This document shows positions 1 to 5,600 of a stretch of 8,206 nucleotides of DNA, one piece after another. The stretch's first letter is position 1; each line of letters opens with the position of its first letter. The translations under genes were made by a program, and so were the position numbers. Below the pieces are notes generated by a model. It was not told the origin of the DNA. It ran no database searches and saw only the letters and a program-made list of their open reading frames with translations. The stretch is from Patescibacteria group bacterium (lineage in GTDB: Bacteria; Patescibacteriota; Patescibacteriia; JAGPKW01), in assembly GCA_018053685.1 (NCBI GenBank), contig JAGPKW010000030.1:1-8206 (forward strand). The letters run 5' to 3'.

Positions 1-24
1 TATATTGTTGTTAGTAAAAAATAA
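1..24 (+). CDS. rpsQ: Probable 3' end of rpsQ (30S ribosomal protein S17), partial
   Basis: The first eight codons of the window read YIVVSKK followed by TAA, in a frame open from base 1. In the spc operon the gene directly before rplN is rpsQ, and S17 commonly ends in a short beta strand plus a basic tail, which this resembles. Only seven residues are visible, so the identity rests on gene order more than on sequence. It lies 22 nt before the rplN start, a spacing like that of the other genes here. Another short open frame (2-28) cannot be excluded. Confidence 0.5.
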   Translation, partial: YIVVSKK

Positions 25-46
25 TTAAAGATTAATTTTCATAAAA

Positions 47-418
47 ATGATTCAACATAGAAGTTATTTAAATGTAGCTGATAATACTGGAGCAAAAACT
101 TTAATGTGTATTCGTGTTCTAGGTGGTTATAAAAAAAGATATGCAACTGTTGGTGATGTGATAACAGCTGTTGTTAAAGATGCTCGTCCAAGATGCCAGG
201 TGAAGAAAGCTGATATTGTTAATGCTGTTATAATTAGGACTAAAAAAGAAGTAAGAAGAAAAGATGGGAGTTATATAAGATTTGGTGATAATGCTGCTGT
301 TATAATTAATAAAAAAGATGGAGAACCTAAAGGTACTCGTATTTTTGGTCCGGTTGCAAGAGAAGTTAAAGATAAAGGGTTTGTTAAGATTGCATCACTT
401 GCACCCGAAGTTATTTAA
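47..418 (+). CDS. rplN: 50S ribosomal protein L14 (uL14)
   Basis: L14 is a 50S protein that binds 23S rRNA and, with L19, contributes to the intersubunit bridge region. The 123 residues match the usual family length of about 122. Diagnostic segments are the N-terminal MIQ start, VADNTGAK at residues 10-17, a basic stretch around 65-75 and RIFGPVARE near 98-106. The chosen start gives the canonical MIQ N-terminus. It is preceded by CATAAAA with no Shine-Dalgarno sequence. The gene ends with tandem TAA TAA and is followed 17 nt later by rplX, the normal spc order. Identification is secure; nothing is missing. Confidence 0.98.
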   Translation: MIQHRSYLNVADNTGAKTLMCIRVLGGYKKRYATVGDVITAVVKDARPRCQVKKADIVNAVIIRTKKEVRRKDGSYIRFGDNAAVIINKKDGEPKGTRIFGPVAREVKDKGFVKIASLAPEVI

Positions 419-435
419 TAAATAATGTTATTTTT

Positions 436-744
436 ATGAAAATTAAAAAAAATGATTTAGTAAAAGTTATAGCCGGAAAAGATATTGGTAAAGAAGGGAA
501 AGTAATACAGATTTTTCAAACAGAAAAACAGATTGTTGTTGAAGGAGTAAATAAGTCAGTAAAGAATTTGAAGCCTAAAACGAAAGACGAGAAAGGAAAG
601 CAAATTGAATATTTTGCTCCAATAGATGTCTCTAATGTAGAGTTGATTTGTCCTTTGTGCAAAAAGCCTACAAAAGTAGGATATAAAATTGAAGGTAAAA
701 ATAAAAATAGAATATGCAAAAAATGTAAGGCAGTTTTAAATTAA
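436..744 (+). CDS. rplX: 50S ribosomal protein L24 (uL24) with C-terminal zinc-ribbon cysteines
   Basis: L24 is an early-assembly 50S protein that binds the 5' domain of 23S rRNA. The 102 residues begin with a KOW motif (about residues 6-33, with GKDIGKEGKV), followed by the IVVEGVNK segment typical of the family. The C-terminal third carries two cysteine pairs, C72-x2-C75 and C94-x2-C97, the zinc-ribbon-like arrangement kept by many bacterial L24 proteins; all four cysteines are present. The start is preceded by a T-run (TTATTTTT) rather than the A-rich AAT seen at most neighbours, and a small inverted repeat AAATAA-TG-TTATTT lies directly upstream (420-433). The stop is a tandem TAA TAA. 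Assignment is firm by sequence and by position between rplN and rplE. Confidence 0.96.
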   Translation: MKIKKNDLVKVIAGKDIGKEGKVIQIFQTEKQIVVEGVNKSVKNLKPKTKDEKGKQIEYFAPIDVSNVELICPLCKKPTKVGYKIEGKNKNRICKKCKAVLN

Positions 745-764
745 TAAAAATATAATAAGATAAT

Positions 765-1325
765 ATGGAAAATATTGAATTAAAAACTAAATATGAGAAA
801 GAAATAGTTCCAGCATTGATGAAAGAATTTAAGATAAAAAATAAACTTCAAATTCCTAAAATTAGTAAGATCTCTGTTAATGTTGGTGTTGGTAAATTTT
901 CTAAAGAAGATAATATGCTCAAATATGTTGAAACTGTTATAAGCATGATAACTGGTCAAAAACCTGTTAGAAAAAAAGCTAAAAAATCTATTTCTGGTTT
1001 TAAGGTAAGAGAGGGGCAAATTGTTGGTATATCTGTGACTTTAAGAGGAGAGAAAATGTATTCATTTTTAGATAAATTATTAAATATAGCATTACCAAGA
1101 TCAAAAGATTTTAGAGGTATAAGTTATAATGCTATTGATAAAAGTGGTAATTTAACAATAGGATTAAAAGAAATGACAGTTTTCCCAGAAGCTGAAGGAA
1201 TAGATAATGGTTTAAATACTTTTGGAGGAGAGGTTACTATTGTTGTTGATAAGTTTATTAGTAAGGAACTAAATACTAAATTACTTGAAATGTTTGGGGT
1301 CCCTTTTATAAAAGATAAAAAATAA
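765..1325 (+). CDS. rplE: 50S ribosomal protein L5 (uL5)
   Basis: L5 binds 5S rRNA together with L18 and places it in the central protuberance. The 186 residues are slightly longer than the usual 179 or so, the excess lying at the N-terminus. Visible signatures are GQKPVRKKAKKSISGFKVREG (64-84, quoted here only as the conserved loop), ALPRSKDFRG (109-118), NYAI-like YNAID (121-125) and GGEVTIVVD (154-162). The C-terminal end has GVPF in place of the common GMPF. The gene begins 20 nt after rplX with AAT before ATG and no Shine-Dalgarno. In E. coli the S8 repressor site sits at this start; I see no such structure here. Confidence 0.97.
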   Translation: MENIELKTKYEKEIVPALMKEFKIKNKLQIPKISKISVNVGVGKFSKEDNMLKYVETVISMITGQKPVRKKAKKSISGFKVREGQIVGISVTLRGEKMYSFLDKLLNIALPRSKDFRGISYNAIDKSGNLTIGLKEMTVFPEAEGIDNGLNTFGGEVTIVVDKFISKELNTKLLEMFGVPFIKDKK

Positions 1326-1335
1326 ATAGAAAAAT

Positions 1336-1530
1336 ATGGCAACACAAGCTCAGATTGTAAAATCTAATAGATCATTAAAAAAACCAAAATATTCTACAAG
1401 AGTTGTAAGGAGATGTTTTATATGTGGGAGAAAGCATGGTTATATGAGAGATTTTGGTATTTGCAGAATTTGTTTTAGAGAATTAGCAAGAAAAAATGAA
1501 TTACCAGGAATTAAAAAATCAAGTTGGTAG
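1336..1530 (+). CDS. rpsN: 30S ribosomal protein S14, zinc-binding type (uS14)
   Basis: S14 sits in the head of the 30S subunit. At 64 residues this is the short zinc-binding form (usually about 61), not the roughly 100-residue form of E. coli. The zinc site C27-x2-C30 and C43-x2-C46 is intact within RCFICGRKHGY and GICRICFRE. The C-terminus LPGIKKSSW matches the family's GxxKxSW ending. It starts 10 nt after rplE, the tightest spacing in the window. The stop is TAG, one of only two in the window. The S8-site-like hairpin begins at the next base. Identification is very firm. Confidence 0.98.
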   Translation: MATQAQIVKSNRSLKKPKYSTRVVRRCFICGRKHGYMRDFGICRICFRELARKNELPGIKKSSW

Positions 1531-1561
1531 TTTATAAGTCCTAAAAATAGGATACTATAAA
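1531..1561 (+). promoter_or_regulatory. S8-binding-site mimic (16S rRNA helix 21-like hairpin) upstream of rpsH
   Basis: An imperfect hairpin fills the start of the rpsN-rpsH gap. The outer helix pairs 1531-1535 (TTTAT) with 1557-1561 (ATAAA); the inner helix pairs 1539-1543 (TCCTA) with 1548-1552 (TAGGA) around an AAAA loop. Between them lies a bulged core: A1536, A1537-T1556, G1538-C1555, then T1553 and A1554 unpaired. The two strands read AAGTC and GATACT, the same as the E. coli 16S helix 21 core (bases 595-599 and 639-644), where S8 binds through U598-A640-U641 and A595-A596-U644 triples with A642 bulged. The next gene encodes S8, 24 nt downstream, so autogenous control is the natural inference. 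There is no T-run, so it is not a terminator. Confidence 0.85.
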
Positions 1562-1584
1562 TTAATTATTAATATATTAAAAAT

Positions 1585-1986
1585 ATGATGACAGATCCAA
1601 TTAGTGATATGTTAACAAGAATAAGAAATGCTGTTAATGCAAAGCAAAAATTTGTTATTGTTCCATTTTCGAAATTTAAAATGGAAATTTTAGATGTTAT
1701 TAAGAAGGCTGGATATATAGATAATATAGAAGTAAAGGAAGTTGGGAATGGATTTGGAAATATAATAAGAATAAAATTGAAATATTCTGATTCTGGTAAA
1801 TCCATTATTTCTGGTTTGAAAAAAGTAAGCAAGCCAGGTAGGAGAATATATGTAAGTAAAGATAACTTGCCCGTTGTTTTAGGTGGTCTAGGGATAGCTG
1901 TAGTTTCTACATCACAAGGCGTTATGACAAATATAGATGCTAAGAAAAAAAATCTTGGTGGCGAGGTTATTTGTGAAATATATTAA
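1585..1986 (+). CDS. rpsH: 30S ribosomal protein S8 (uS8)
   Basis: S8 is a primary 16S binder, nucleating the central domain at helix 21, and in E. coli represses spc-operon translation by binding a helix 21 look-alike in the mRNA. The 133 residues begin MMTDPISDMLTRIRNA, the family N-terminus. They end with the RNA-contacting segment STSQGVMT (108-115), then GGEVICEIY (125-133). The STS loop needed for the conserved RNA core is intact, which fits the hairpin found just upstream. The first of two consecutive ATGs is chosen because it carries AAT before it, as at neighbouring genes; a start at 1588 would lose one residue. Start is without Shine-Dalgarno. Confidence 0.98.
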   Translation: MMTDPISDMLTRIRNAVNAKQKFVIVPFSKFKMEILDVIKKAGYIDNIEVKEVGNGFGNIIRIKLKYSDSGKSIISGLKKVSKPGRRIYVSKDNLPVVLGGLGIAVVSTSQGVMTNIDAKKKNLGGEVICEIY

Positions 1987-2015
1987 TTAATTTAATAAAT
2001 TGTAATAATAAAAAT

Positions 2016-2564
2016 ATGTCAAGAATCGGTAAAATGACAATAGATATACCAGAAAATGTAAAAGTAAAGATAGAAGATAACAAAGTAAGTATTTCTGGAC
2101 CAAAGGGGGAGTTATCAATGGAATACCTCCCAGTTGTTACTATTGAGTTAGATAATAATAAAATATATGTTAAAGTAAAAAATCCTAATAGTTCAAAAGA
2201 AAAACCATATTGGGGATTATATAGAGCATTAATTGCTAATATGATAAAAGGTGTTACAAATGGTTTTAGCAAGCAATTAAGATTTAATGGAGTAGGATTT
2301 TCTGCAAATTGTAATGATAGAAAGCTAACTTTAAATTTAGGTTTTTCTCATCCTGTAGTGTATATATTGCCAGATGGAATAAATGTTACTGTTGAAAAGG
2401 ATATAATAACTATATCTGGCATAGATAAACAATTGGTTGGTCAAGTTGCTGCTGAAATAAGGAAGATAAGGAAGACTGATCCATATAAATTAAAAGGTAT
2501 AAAATATATTGATGAAAAGATTATACAAAAAGCTGGCAAATTAGCTAAAGCTATTGGTAAATAA
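2016..2564 (+). CDS. rplF: 50S ribosomal protein L6 (uL6)
   Basis: L6 binds 23S rRNA near the sarcin-ricin loop and the GTPase-associated centre. The 182 residues show the two duplicated L6 domains. The first (about 1-80) opens with MSRIGKMTIDIP and has VSISGPKGEL at 24-33. The second (about 83-170) has LRFNGVGFSA near 88-97 and the signature DPYKLKGIKY at 155-164, equivalent to the family's PEPYKGKGIRY. The length is typical (175-185). It lies 29 nt after rpsH and 14 nt before rplR. The start has ATAATAAAAAT before ATG and no Shine-Dalgarno. Confidence 0.97.
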   Translation: MSRIGKMTIDIPENVKVKIEDNKVSISGPKGELSMEYLPVVTIELDNNKIYVKVKNPNSSKEKPYWGLYRALIANMIKGVTNGFSKQLRFNGVGFSANCNDRKLTLNLGFSHPVVYILPDGINVTVEKDIITISGIDKQLVGQVAAEIRKIRKTDPYKLKGIKYIDEKIIQKAGKLAKAIGK

Positions 2565-2578
2565 TTAATAAAAAAAAT

Positions 2579-2935
2579 ATGGATAGAAATATATTAAAAC
2601 AAAAGATAAGAGAAAGAAAAAAAGCAAAAGTTAGAACTAAAATATCAGGCACGAAAGAGATACCAAGATGTTCAGTTTTTAAGAGTTTAAAAGATGTTAA
2701 TATTGAATTGATTGATGATACAGAAGGCAAAACAATTGTTTCTTTAAATAGCTCTACATTAAATTTGAAAGGTAAGAAAAAAACCGAGAAAGCTTATGAG
2801 GCTGGTAAAAAACTTGCAGAGATGGCGAAAGAGAAAGGAATAACTAATATAGTATTTGATAGAAATGGATATATTTATCATGGTAGGGTAGCTCAAGTAG
2901 CACAAGGCTTAAGAGATGGAGGTTTAATTTTTTAA
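2579..2935 (+). CDS. rplR: 50S ribosomal protein L18 (uL18)
   Basis: L18 binds 5S rRNA and, with L5, forms the central protuberance. The 118 residues are of normal length. The N-terminus is the expected flexible basic arm (about residues 5-22, rich in K and R). The core carries the family block GITNIVFDRNGYIYHGRV (87-104), and the C-terminal end GLRDGGLIF matches the usual AREAGLxF. One cysteine (C31) sits in the PRCSVFKS segment, where many homologues have PRLxVxRS. The stop is a tandem TAA TAA. Position between rplF and rpsE is the standard spc order. Confidence 0.97.
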   Translation: MDRNILKQKIRERKKAKVRTKISGTKEIPRCSVFKSLKDVNIELIDDTEGKTIVSLNSSTLNLKGKKKTEKAYEAGKKLAEMAKEKGITNIVFDRNGYIYHGRVAQVAQGLRDGGLIF

Positions 2936-2959
2936 TAAATAAAACAAGAATTAAAAAAT

Positions 2960-3529
2960 ATGGAAAAAGAAAATTTAAAAGAAGAAGATAATCAATTAGA
3001 TAAGAACAAAATAAAAAATTTAAAGTTTGATAAGGTTGATAAAGAGTATGAACAAAAATTGATAGAAGTATCACGTGTTACTCGTGTCACAGAAGGTGGT
3101 AAAAGATTAAGGTTTAGGGCTTGTGTTATAGTTGGTAATAAAAAAGGTAAAGTTGGTGTTGGCGTTGCTAAATCAGGTGACGTAGCTTTAGCAGTCGACA
3201 AAGCTTTTTTGCAAGCAAAGAAGAATTTAACTGATGTTAGTTTTTCTTCATATACAATACCTTGTGAAGTCATTTCAAAATTTGGGGCTGCTAAGGTTAT
3301 GTTAAAACCAGCTACTGAAGGTACTAATATAGTTGCAGGTGGCCCAATTAGGAGTTTACTTGAACTTGCTGGTGTCCAAAATGTTGTTGTTAAATTATTA
3401 GGATCAACCAAGAATAAAATAACAAATATACAGGCTGCTATGAATGGTTTAAAAGAATTAAAATATTATGAGGATTTAAGAAATGAAAAATTTGCTGACA
3501 AACAAAAACAAAGTGAAAAAGATAAATAG
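2960..3529 (+). CDS. rpsE: 30S ribosomal protein S5 (uS5) with charged N-terminal extension
   Basis: S5 lies at the 30S mRNA entry side and affects decoding accuracy. The recognisable core begins near residue 30: a double-stranded-RNA-binding-like domain (about 33-95, with RVTRVTEGGKR and GNKKGKVGVGVAK) and the C-terminal domain (about 98-165, with FGAAKVMLKPA, GTNIVAGGPIRSLLELAG and the LGS-KN-KITN segment). Before the core are about 28 mostly charged residues, and after it about 20 lysine-rich ones; both are low-complexity and probably disordered. The extension is in frame with the AAT-ATG start used at neighbours, and no better internal start is visible. The stop is TAG. No rpmD follows; instead there is a 92-nt structured gap before rplO. 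Confidence 0.97.
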   Translation: MEKENLKEEDNQLDKNKIKNLKFDKVDKEYEQKLIEVSRVTRVTEGGKRLRFRACVIVGNKKGKVGVGVAKSGDVALAVDKAFLQAKKNLTDVSFSSYTIPCEVISKFGAAKVMLKPATEGTNIVAGGPIRSLLELAGVQNVVVKLLGSTKNKITNIQAAMNGLKELKYYEDLRNEKFADKQKQSEKDK

Positions 3530-3621
3530 AATATTTTTCAGTAACTAACCTTCTTGTGTAAAATAAATGCTGAAAAATGTATTAATTAATGAAGGTTAGT
3601 ATAATTATTAAATGTATAAAA
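3530..3621 (+). promoter_or_regulatory. Structured rpsE-rplO intergenic leader with two crossing inverted repeats
   Basis: This 92-nt gap holds two long complementary pairs. Stem 1 is 3531-3543 with 3568-3580 (core ATTTTTCAG / CTGAAAAAT; 13 pairs, two of them G-U). Stem 2 is 3544-3553 with 3591-3600 (ACTAACCTTC / GAAGGTTAGT; 10 perfect pairs, four of them G-C). They cross, so they form either a pseudoknot or two alternative folds. With no base between the first strands of the two stems, a full pseudoknot would be strained unless a few pairs open. No T-run follows, so it is not a terminator. A TATAAT (3600-3605) overlaps the end of stem 2, without a matching -35. The likely role is a cis-regulatory leader of rplO-secY; the ligand is unknown. 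Confidence 0.55.
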
Positions 3622-4068
3622 ATGGATAAAATACTTGGATTAAATAATATAAACGCAAGAGAAGGAGCTTCAAAAAAGAAGAAACGAGTTGGTAGAGGAA
3701 ATGCATCTGGTCATGGAACATACTCTGGGAAGGGTAGGAAAGGGGAAAAAGCTAGAACTGGTAGCAGAAATGGTTTGAAAGTTTTTGGTTTAAGACAATT
3801 AATAATGAGGACCCCTAAAATGAGAGGATTTAAATCTTTAAGTAAGAAACCTGCTATTTTTAATGTAGGTGATATTGCTAAAAAGTTTAAAGATGGAGAC
3901 ACCATTAATTTAGATATATTAAAACAGAGAGGGCTGGTACCAAAAAGTACAATAGCGTTTAAAATTTTAGGGGATGGAGAAATAAATATTAAAGTAAATA
4001 TTGAGGGTGGGAAGGTTTCTTCTGTTGCAAGGGGAAAAATAGAAAAAGTTGGAGGGAAAATAAGTTAA
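3622..4068 (+). CDS. rplO: 50S ribosomal protein L15 (uL15)
   Basis: L15 is a late-assembly 50S protein contacting 23S rRNA. I start it at 3622 (148 residues), not at the upstream in-frame ATG 3589. The 3622 start gives the family-like opening MDKILGLNNI and has ATAAAA before ATG, while the extra 11 residues (MKVSIIIKCIK) are unlike L15 and overlap a strong inverted repeat. The glycine- and basic-rich block RVGRGNASGHGTYSGKG at 22-38 is the L15 hallmark; TPKMRGFKSL (64-73) corresponds to the family's PKRGF region. The C-terminal globular domain (about 80-148) includes ARGKIEKVGG near its end. It is followed 10 nt later by secY. Confidence 0.95.
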   Translation: MDKILGLNNINAREGASKKKKRVGRGNASGHGTYSGKGRKGEKARTGSRNGLKVFGLRQLIMRTPKMRGFKSLSKKPAIFNVGDIAKKFKDGDTINLDILKQRGLVPKSTIAFKILGDGEINIKVNIEGGKVSSVARGKIEKVGGKIS

Positions 4069-4078
4069 TTAGAATAAT

Positions 4079-5404
4079 ATGTTTGAAAAAATACAAAAGA
4101 TATTAAAGAATAAAGAAATCAGAAAAAAATTAATAGAGATATTGTTATTATTGATAGTTTTTAGAATTTTATCACACATTCCTATACCAGGGATTAATTT
4201 ATCTAATCTTAAGACCCTTTTTGAGCAAAGTCAGTTATTGGGAGTATTAAATATGTTATCTGGTTCTGGTTTGAAAAATTTTTCAATAGTAGCTTTAGGT
4301 GTCGGACCATATATTACGGCATCAATCATCGTCCAATTATTATCAATAATCATTCCTTCTCTTGAGAGAATGACAGAAGAGGGAGAGCAAGGGTATAAGA
4401 AAATGGAGCAAATTACAAGAATTTTAACTGTGCCTTTTGCTATATTACAAGGTTATGCAACGCTTGTTTTACTAAGAACAAGTGGTTATAAGGTTATAAG
4501 CGATTATTCTTTTAGTTCTATAATTTCTATGCTTATAATTTTAACAGCTGGGACTATGATAACTGTTTGGATTGGAGAGATAATATCTGAGAAGAAAATA
4601 GGTAATGGTATGTCCTGGATTATTTTTGCTGGTATTATAGCATCATTCTTATCAACTATTAGTAGGTTTATTATAACATTTGATCCTTCACAAGCAATGA
4701 ATGCTTTACTATATTTAGCACTTGGCATTGCTCTAATATTTTTTGTTGTATATGTTACTGAGGCTCAAAGAAATATCCCAATAATATATGCTAGGCAATA
4801 TAAAGATGGGAAGAGTTTTGGTAATAATATGTCTTATTTACCTATAAGAGTAAATCAGGTTGGAATGGTTCCAATTATATTTGCTGCATCTGTGGCTGTA
4901 ATACCTAATATATTACTCCAGTATTTATCAAAATCTAATCATGCAAGTGGTATATCAAATATTTTATACAAAGGAGCAGTATTTTTATCCGGAGATATTG
5001 CATACTCTGTATTTTATTTCTTATTGATTATATTATTTACATATTTTTATACTTCTATTATTTTTAAAGCTGATAAAGTTGCAGAAAACCTTAATAAGCA
5101 AGGTGCATATATTCCAGGAGTTAGACCTGGAAAAGAGACAGAGGATTATCTAAATAATATTAGTAATAAACTTGTATTTGCTGGATCAATGTTTCTTGCT
5201 TTAGTTGCTATAGTTCCAAATATAATGAGTAAGATATTTGGTATTAGTAGTATTATGAGTGGATCAAGTTTGCTTATAGTTGTCGGAGTTGTTATTGAAA
5301 CCGTTAAGGAATTAGAGGCTTATGCGATGCAGAATGACTATGAAGATAAATATGCAGATTATAGTTTTATTAAGAAACAAAACAATAAAGAGGTGGGGTT
5401 TTAA
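4079..5404 (+). CDS. secY: Preprotein translocase subunit SecY
   Basis: SecY is the membrane channel of the Sec translocon, working with SecE, SecG, SecA and ribosomes. The 441 residues match the family (about 430-445). Ten hydrophobic segments fall near 18-33, 70-93, 113-133, 146-168, 177-200, 206-227, 262-283, 308-329, 365-386 and 394-410. The plug region lies at about 55-68 (LNMLSGSGL). The C4 loop carries EAQRNIPIIYARQ (228-240) and the C5 loop IPGVRPGKET (345-354), with the arginine (R349) needed for SecA-driven transport. The C-terminal tail is longer and more charged than usual, ending near KEVGF. It closes the operon here: adk, map and infA, which normally follow, are replaced by a non-coding stretch and rpoB. 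Confidence 0.97.
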   Translation: MFEKIQKILKNKEIRKKLIEILLLLIVFRILSHIPIPGINLSNLKTLFEQSQLLGVLNMLSGSGLKNFSIVALGVGPYITASIIVQLLSIIIPSLERMTEEGEQGYKKMEQITRILTVPFAILQGYATLVLLRTSGYKVISDYSFSSIISMLIILTAGTMITVWIGEIISEKKIGNGMSWIIFAGIIASFLSTISRFIITFDPSQAMNALLYLALGIALIFFVVYVTEAQRNIPIIYARQYKDGKSFGNNMSYLPIRVNQVGMVPIIFAASVAVIPNILLQYLSKSNHASGISNILYKGAVFLSGDIAYSVFYFLLIILFTYFYTSIIFKADKVAENLNKQGAYIPGVRPGKETEDYLNNISNKLVFAGSMFLALVAIVPNIMSKIFGISSIMSGSSLLIVVGVVIETVKELEAYAMQNDYEDKYADYSFIKKQNNKEVGF

Positions 5405-5418
5405 TTATTTATTTTTTA

Positions 5419-5427
5419 TGGTATAAT
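5419..5427 (+). promoter_or_regulatory. Candidate extended -10 promoter for rpoB
   Basis: TGGTATAAT is a perfect extended -10 (TGnTATAAT) lying 15 nt after the secY stop. No good -35 is visible; TTTTAA at 5399-5404 is the best placed, with 3 of 6 matches. Extended -10 promoters often do without a -35. Transcription would begin near 5433-5436, just at the first leader hairpin, leaving a leader of about 280 nt before rpoB. A perfect 8-bp inverted repeat (5401-5408 with 5423-5430) brackets it, but it is all A/T and may be chance. Confidence 0.5.
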
Positions 5428-5433
5428 TAATGT

Positions 5434-5519
5434 ATTGAAGTGCTGAAAAATATTTTTCATTAGTTCAATGCTTTAATATAAAGCATTAGAAGATAATTAA
5501 AACATCACAACATTGATGT
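5434..5519 (+). promoter_or_regulatory. Three successive hairpins in the rpoB leader
   Basis: Hairpin A pairs ATTGAA (5434-5439) with TTCAAT (5464-5469), with an interior loop, then the palindrome TGAAAAAT / ATTTTTCA (5444-5451, 5452-5459). Hairpin B pairs AATGCTTTA (5467-5475) with TAAAGCATT (5479-5487), nine perfect pairs around ATA; it shares three bases with hairpin A, so the two compete slightly. Hairpin C pairs ACATCA (5502-5507) with TGATGT (5514-5519). None is followed by a T-run. The density suggests transcribed structured RNA rather than spacer, though A+T-rich sequence forms inverted repeats readily. A small separate RNA ending at the terminator near 5583 is the alternative reading. 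Confidence 0.45.
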
Positions 5520-5536
5520 ATAAAGTAAATTTAGGA

Positions 5537-5583
5537 TTTATTTTATAAAATAAAAGCCATTTTTTGGTAGCTTTTTTATTTTT
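5537..5583 (+). terminator. Candidate intrinsic terminator with overlapping antiterminator-like palindrome
   Basis: Stem AAAAGC (5552-5557) pairs with GCTTTT (5570-5575); CC/GG pairing is also possible inside the 12-nt apical segment. It is followed by a T-rich tract (T6-A-T5, 5572-5583), giving the classic A-tract, stem, T-tract layout of an intrinsic terminator, though with few G-C pairs. The A-rich 5' arm is also the right half of a perfect 18-nt palindrome (5537-5554: TTTATTTTA then its complement). The upstream half can therefore capture the terminator arm, a mutually exclusive arrangement like an attenuator. It may regulate rpoB or end a short RNA begun near 5433. Confidence 0.5.
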
Positions 5584-5600
5584 ATAAATAAGTTTTAAAT

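Noticed and set aside
745..790. S8 repressor site at the E. coli position (rplX-rplE junction)
   Set aside because: No AAGTC/GATACT-like core or convincing hairpin was found there; the match is before rpsH instead.
2992..3411. 139-codon open frame on the minus strand opposite rpsE
   Set aside because: It mirrors the strongly conserved rpsE coding frame, shows no recognisable domain and is best explained as a shadow frame.
3600..3605. TATAAT just upstream of rplO as an internal promoter
   Set aside because: No -35 or extended -10 accompanies it, and such hexamers are expected several times by chance at this base composition.
3589..3621. Upstream in-frame ATG giving L15 an 11-residue extension (MKVSIIIKCIK)
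   Set aside because: The extra residues do not resemble L15, the ATG lies at the edge of a 10-bp inverted repeat, and ATG 3622 has the A-rich context and a family-like N-terminus.
5401..5430. Perfect 8-bp inverted repeat TTAATTAT / ATAATTAA around the secY stop and the -10 element as an operator or secY terminator
   Set aside because: All A/T with no T-run after it; too weak and too likely by chance to call separately.
3568..5451. Shared 11-mer TGCTGAAAAAT at 3568-3578 and 5441-5451, one in each structured leader
   Set aside because: In sequence this A+T-rich many repeated 11-mers are expected by chance, and the flanks and pairing partners differ.
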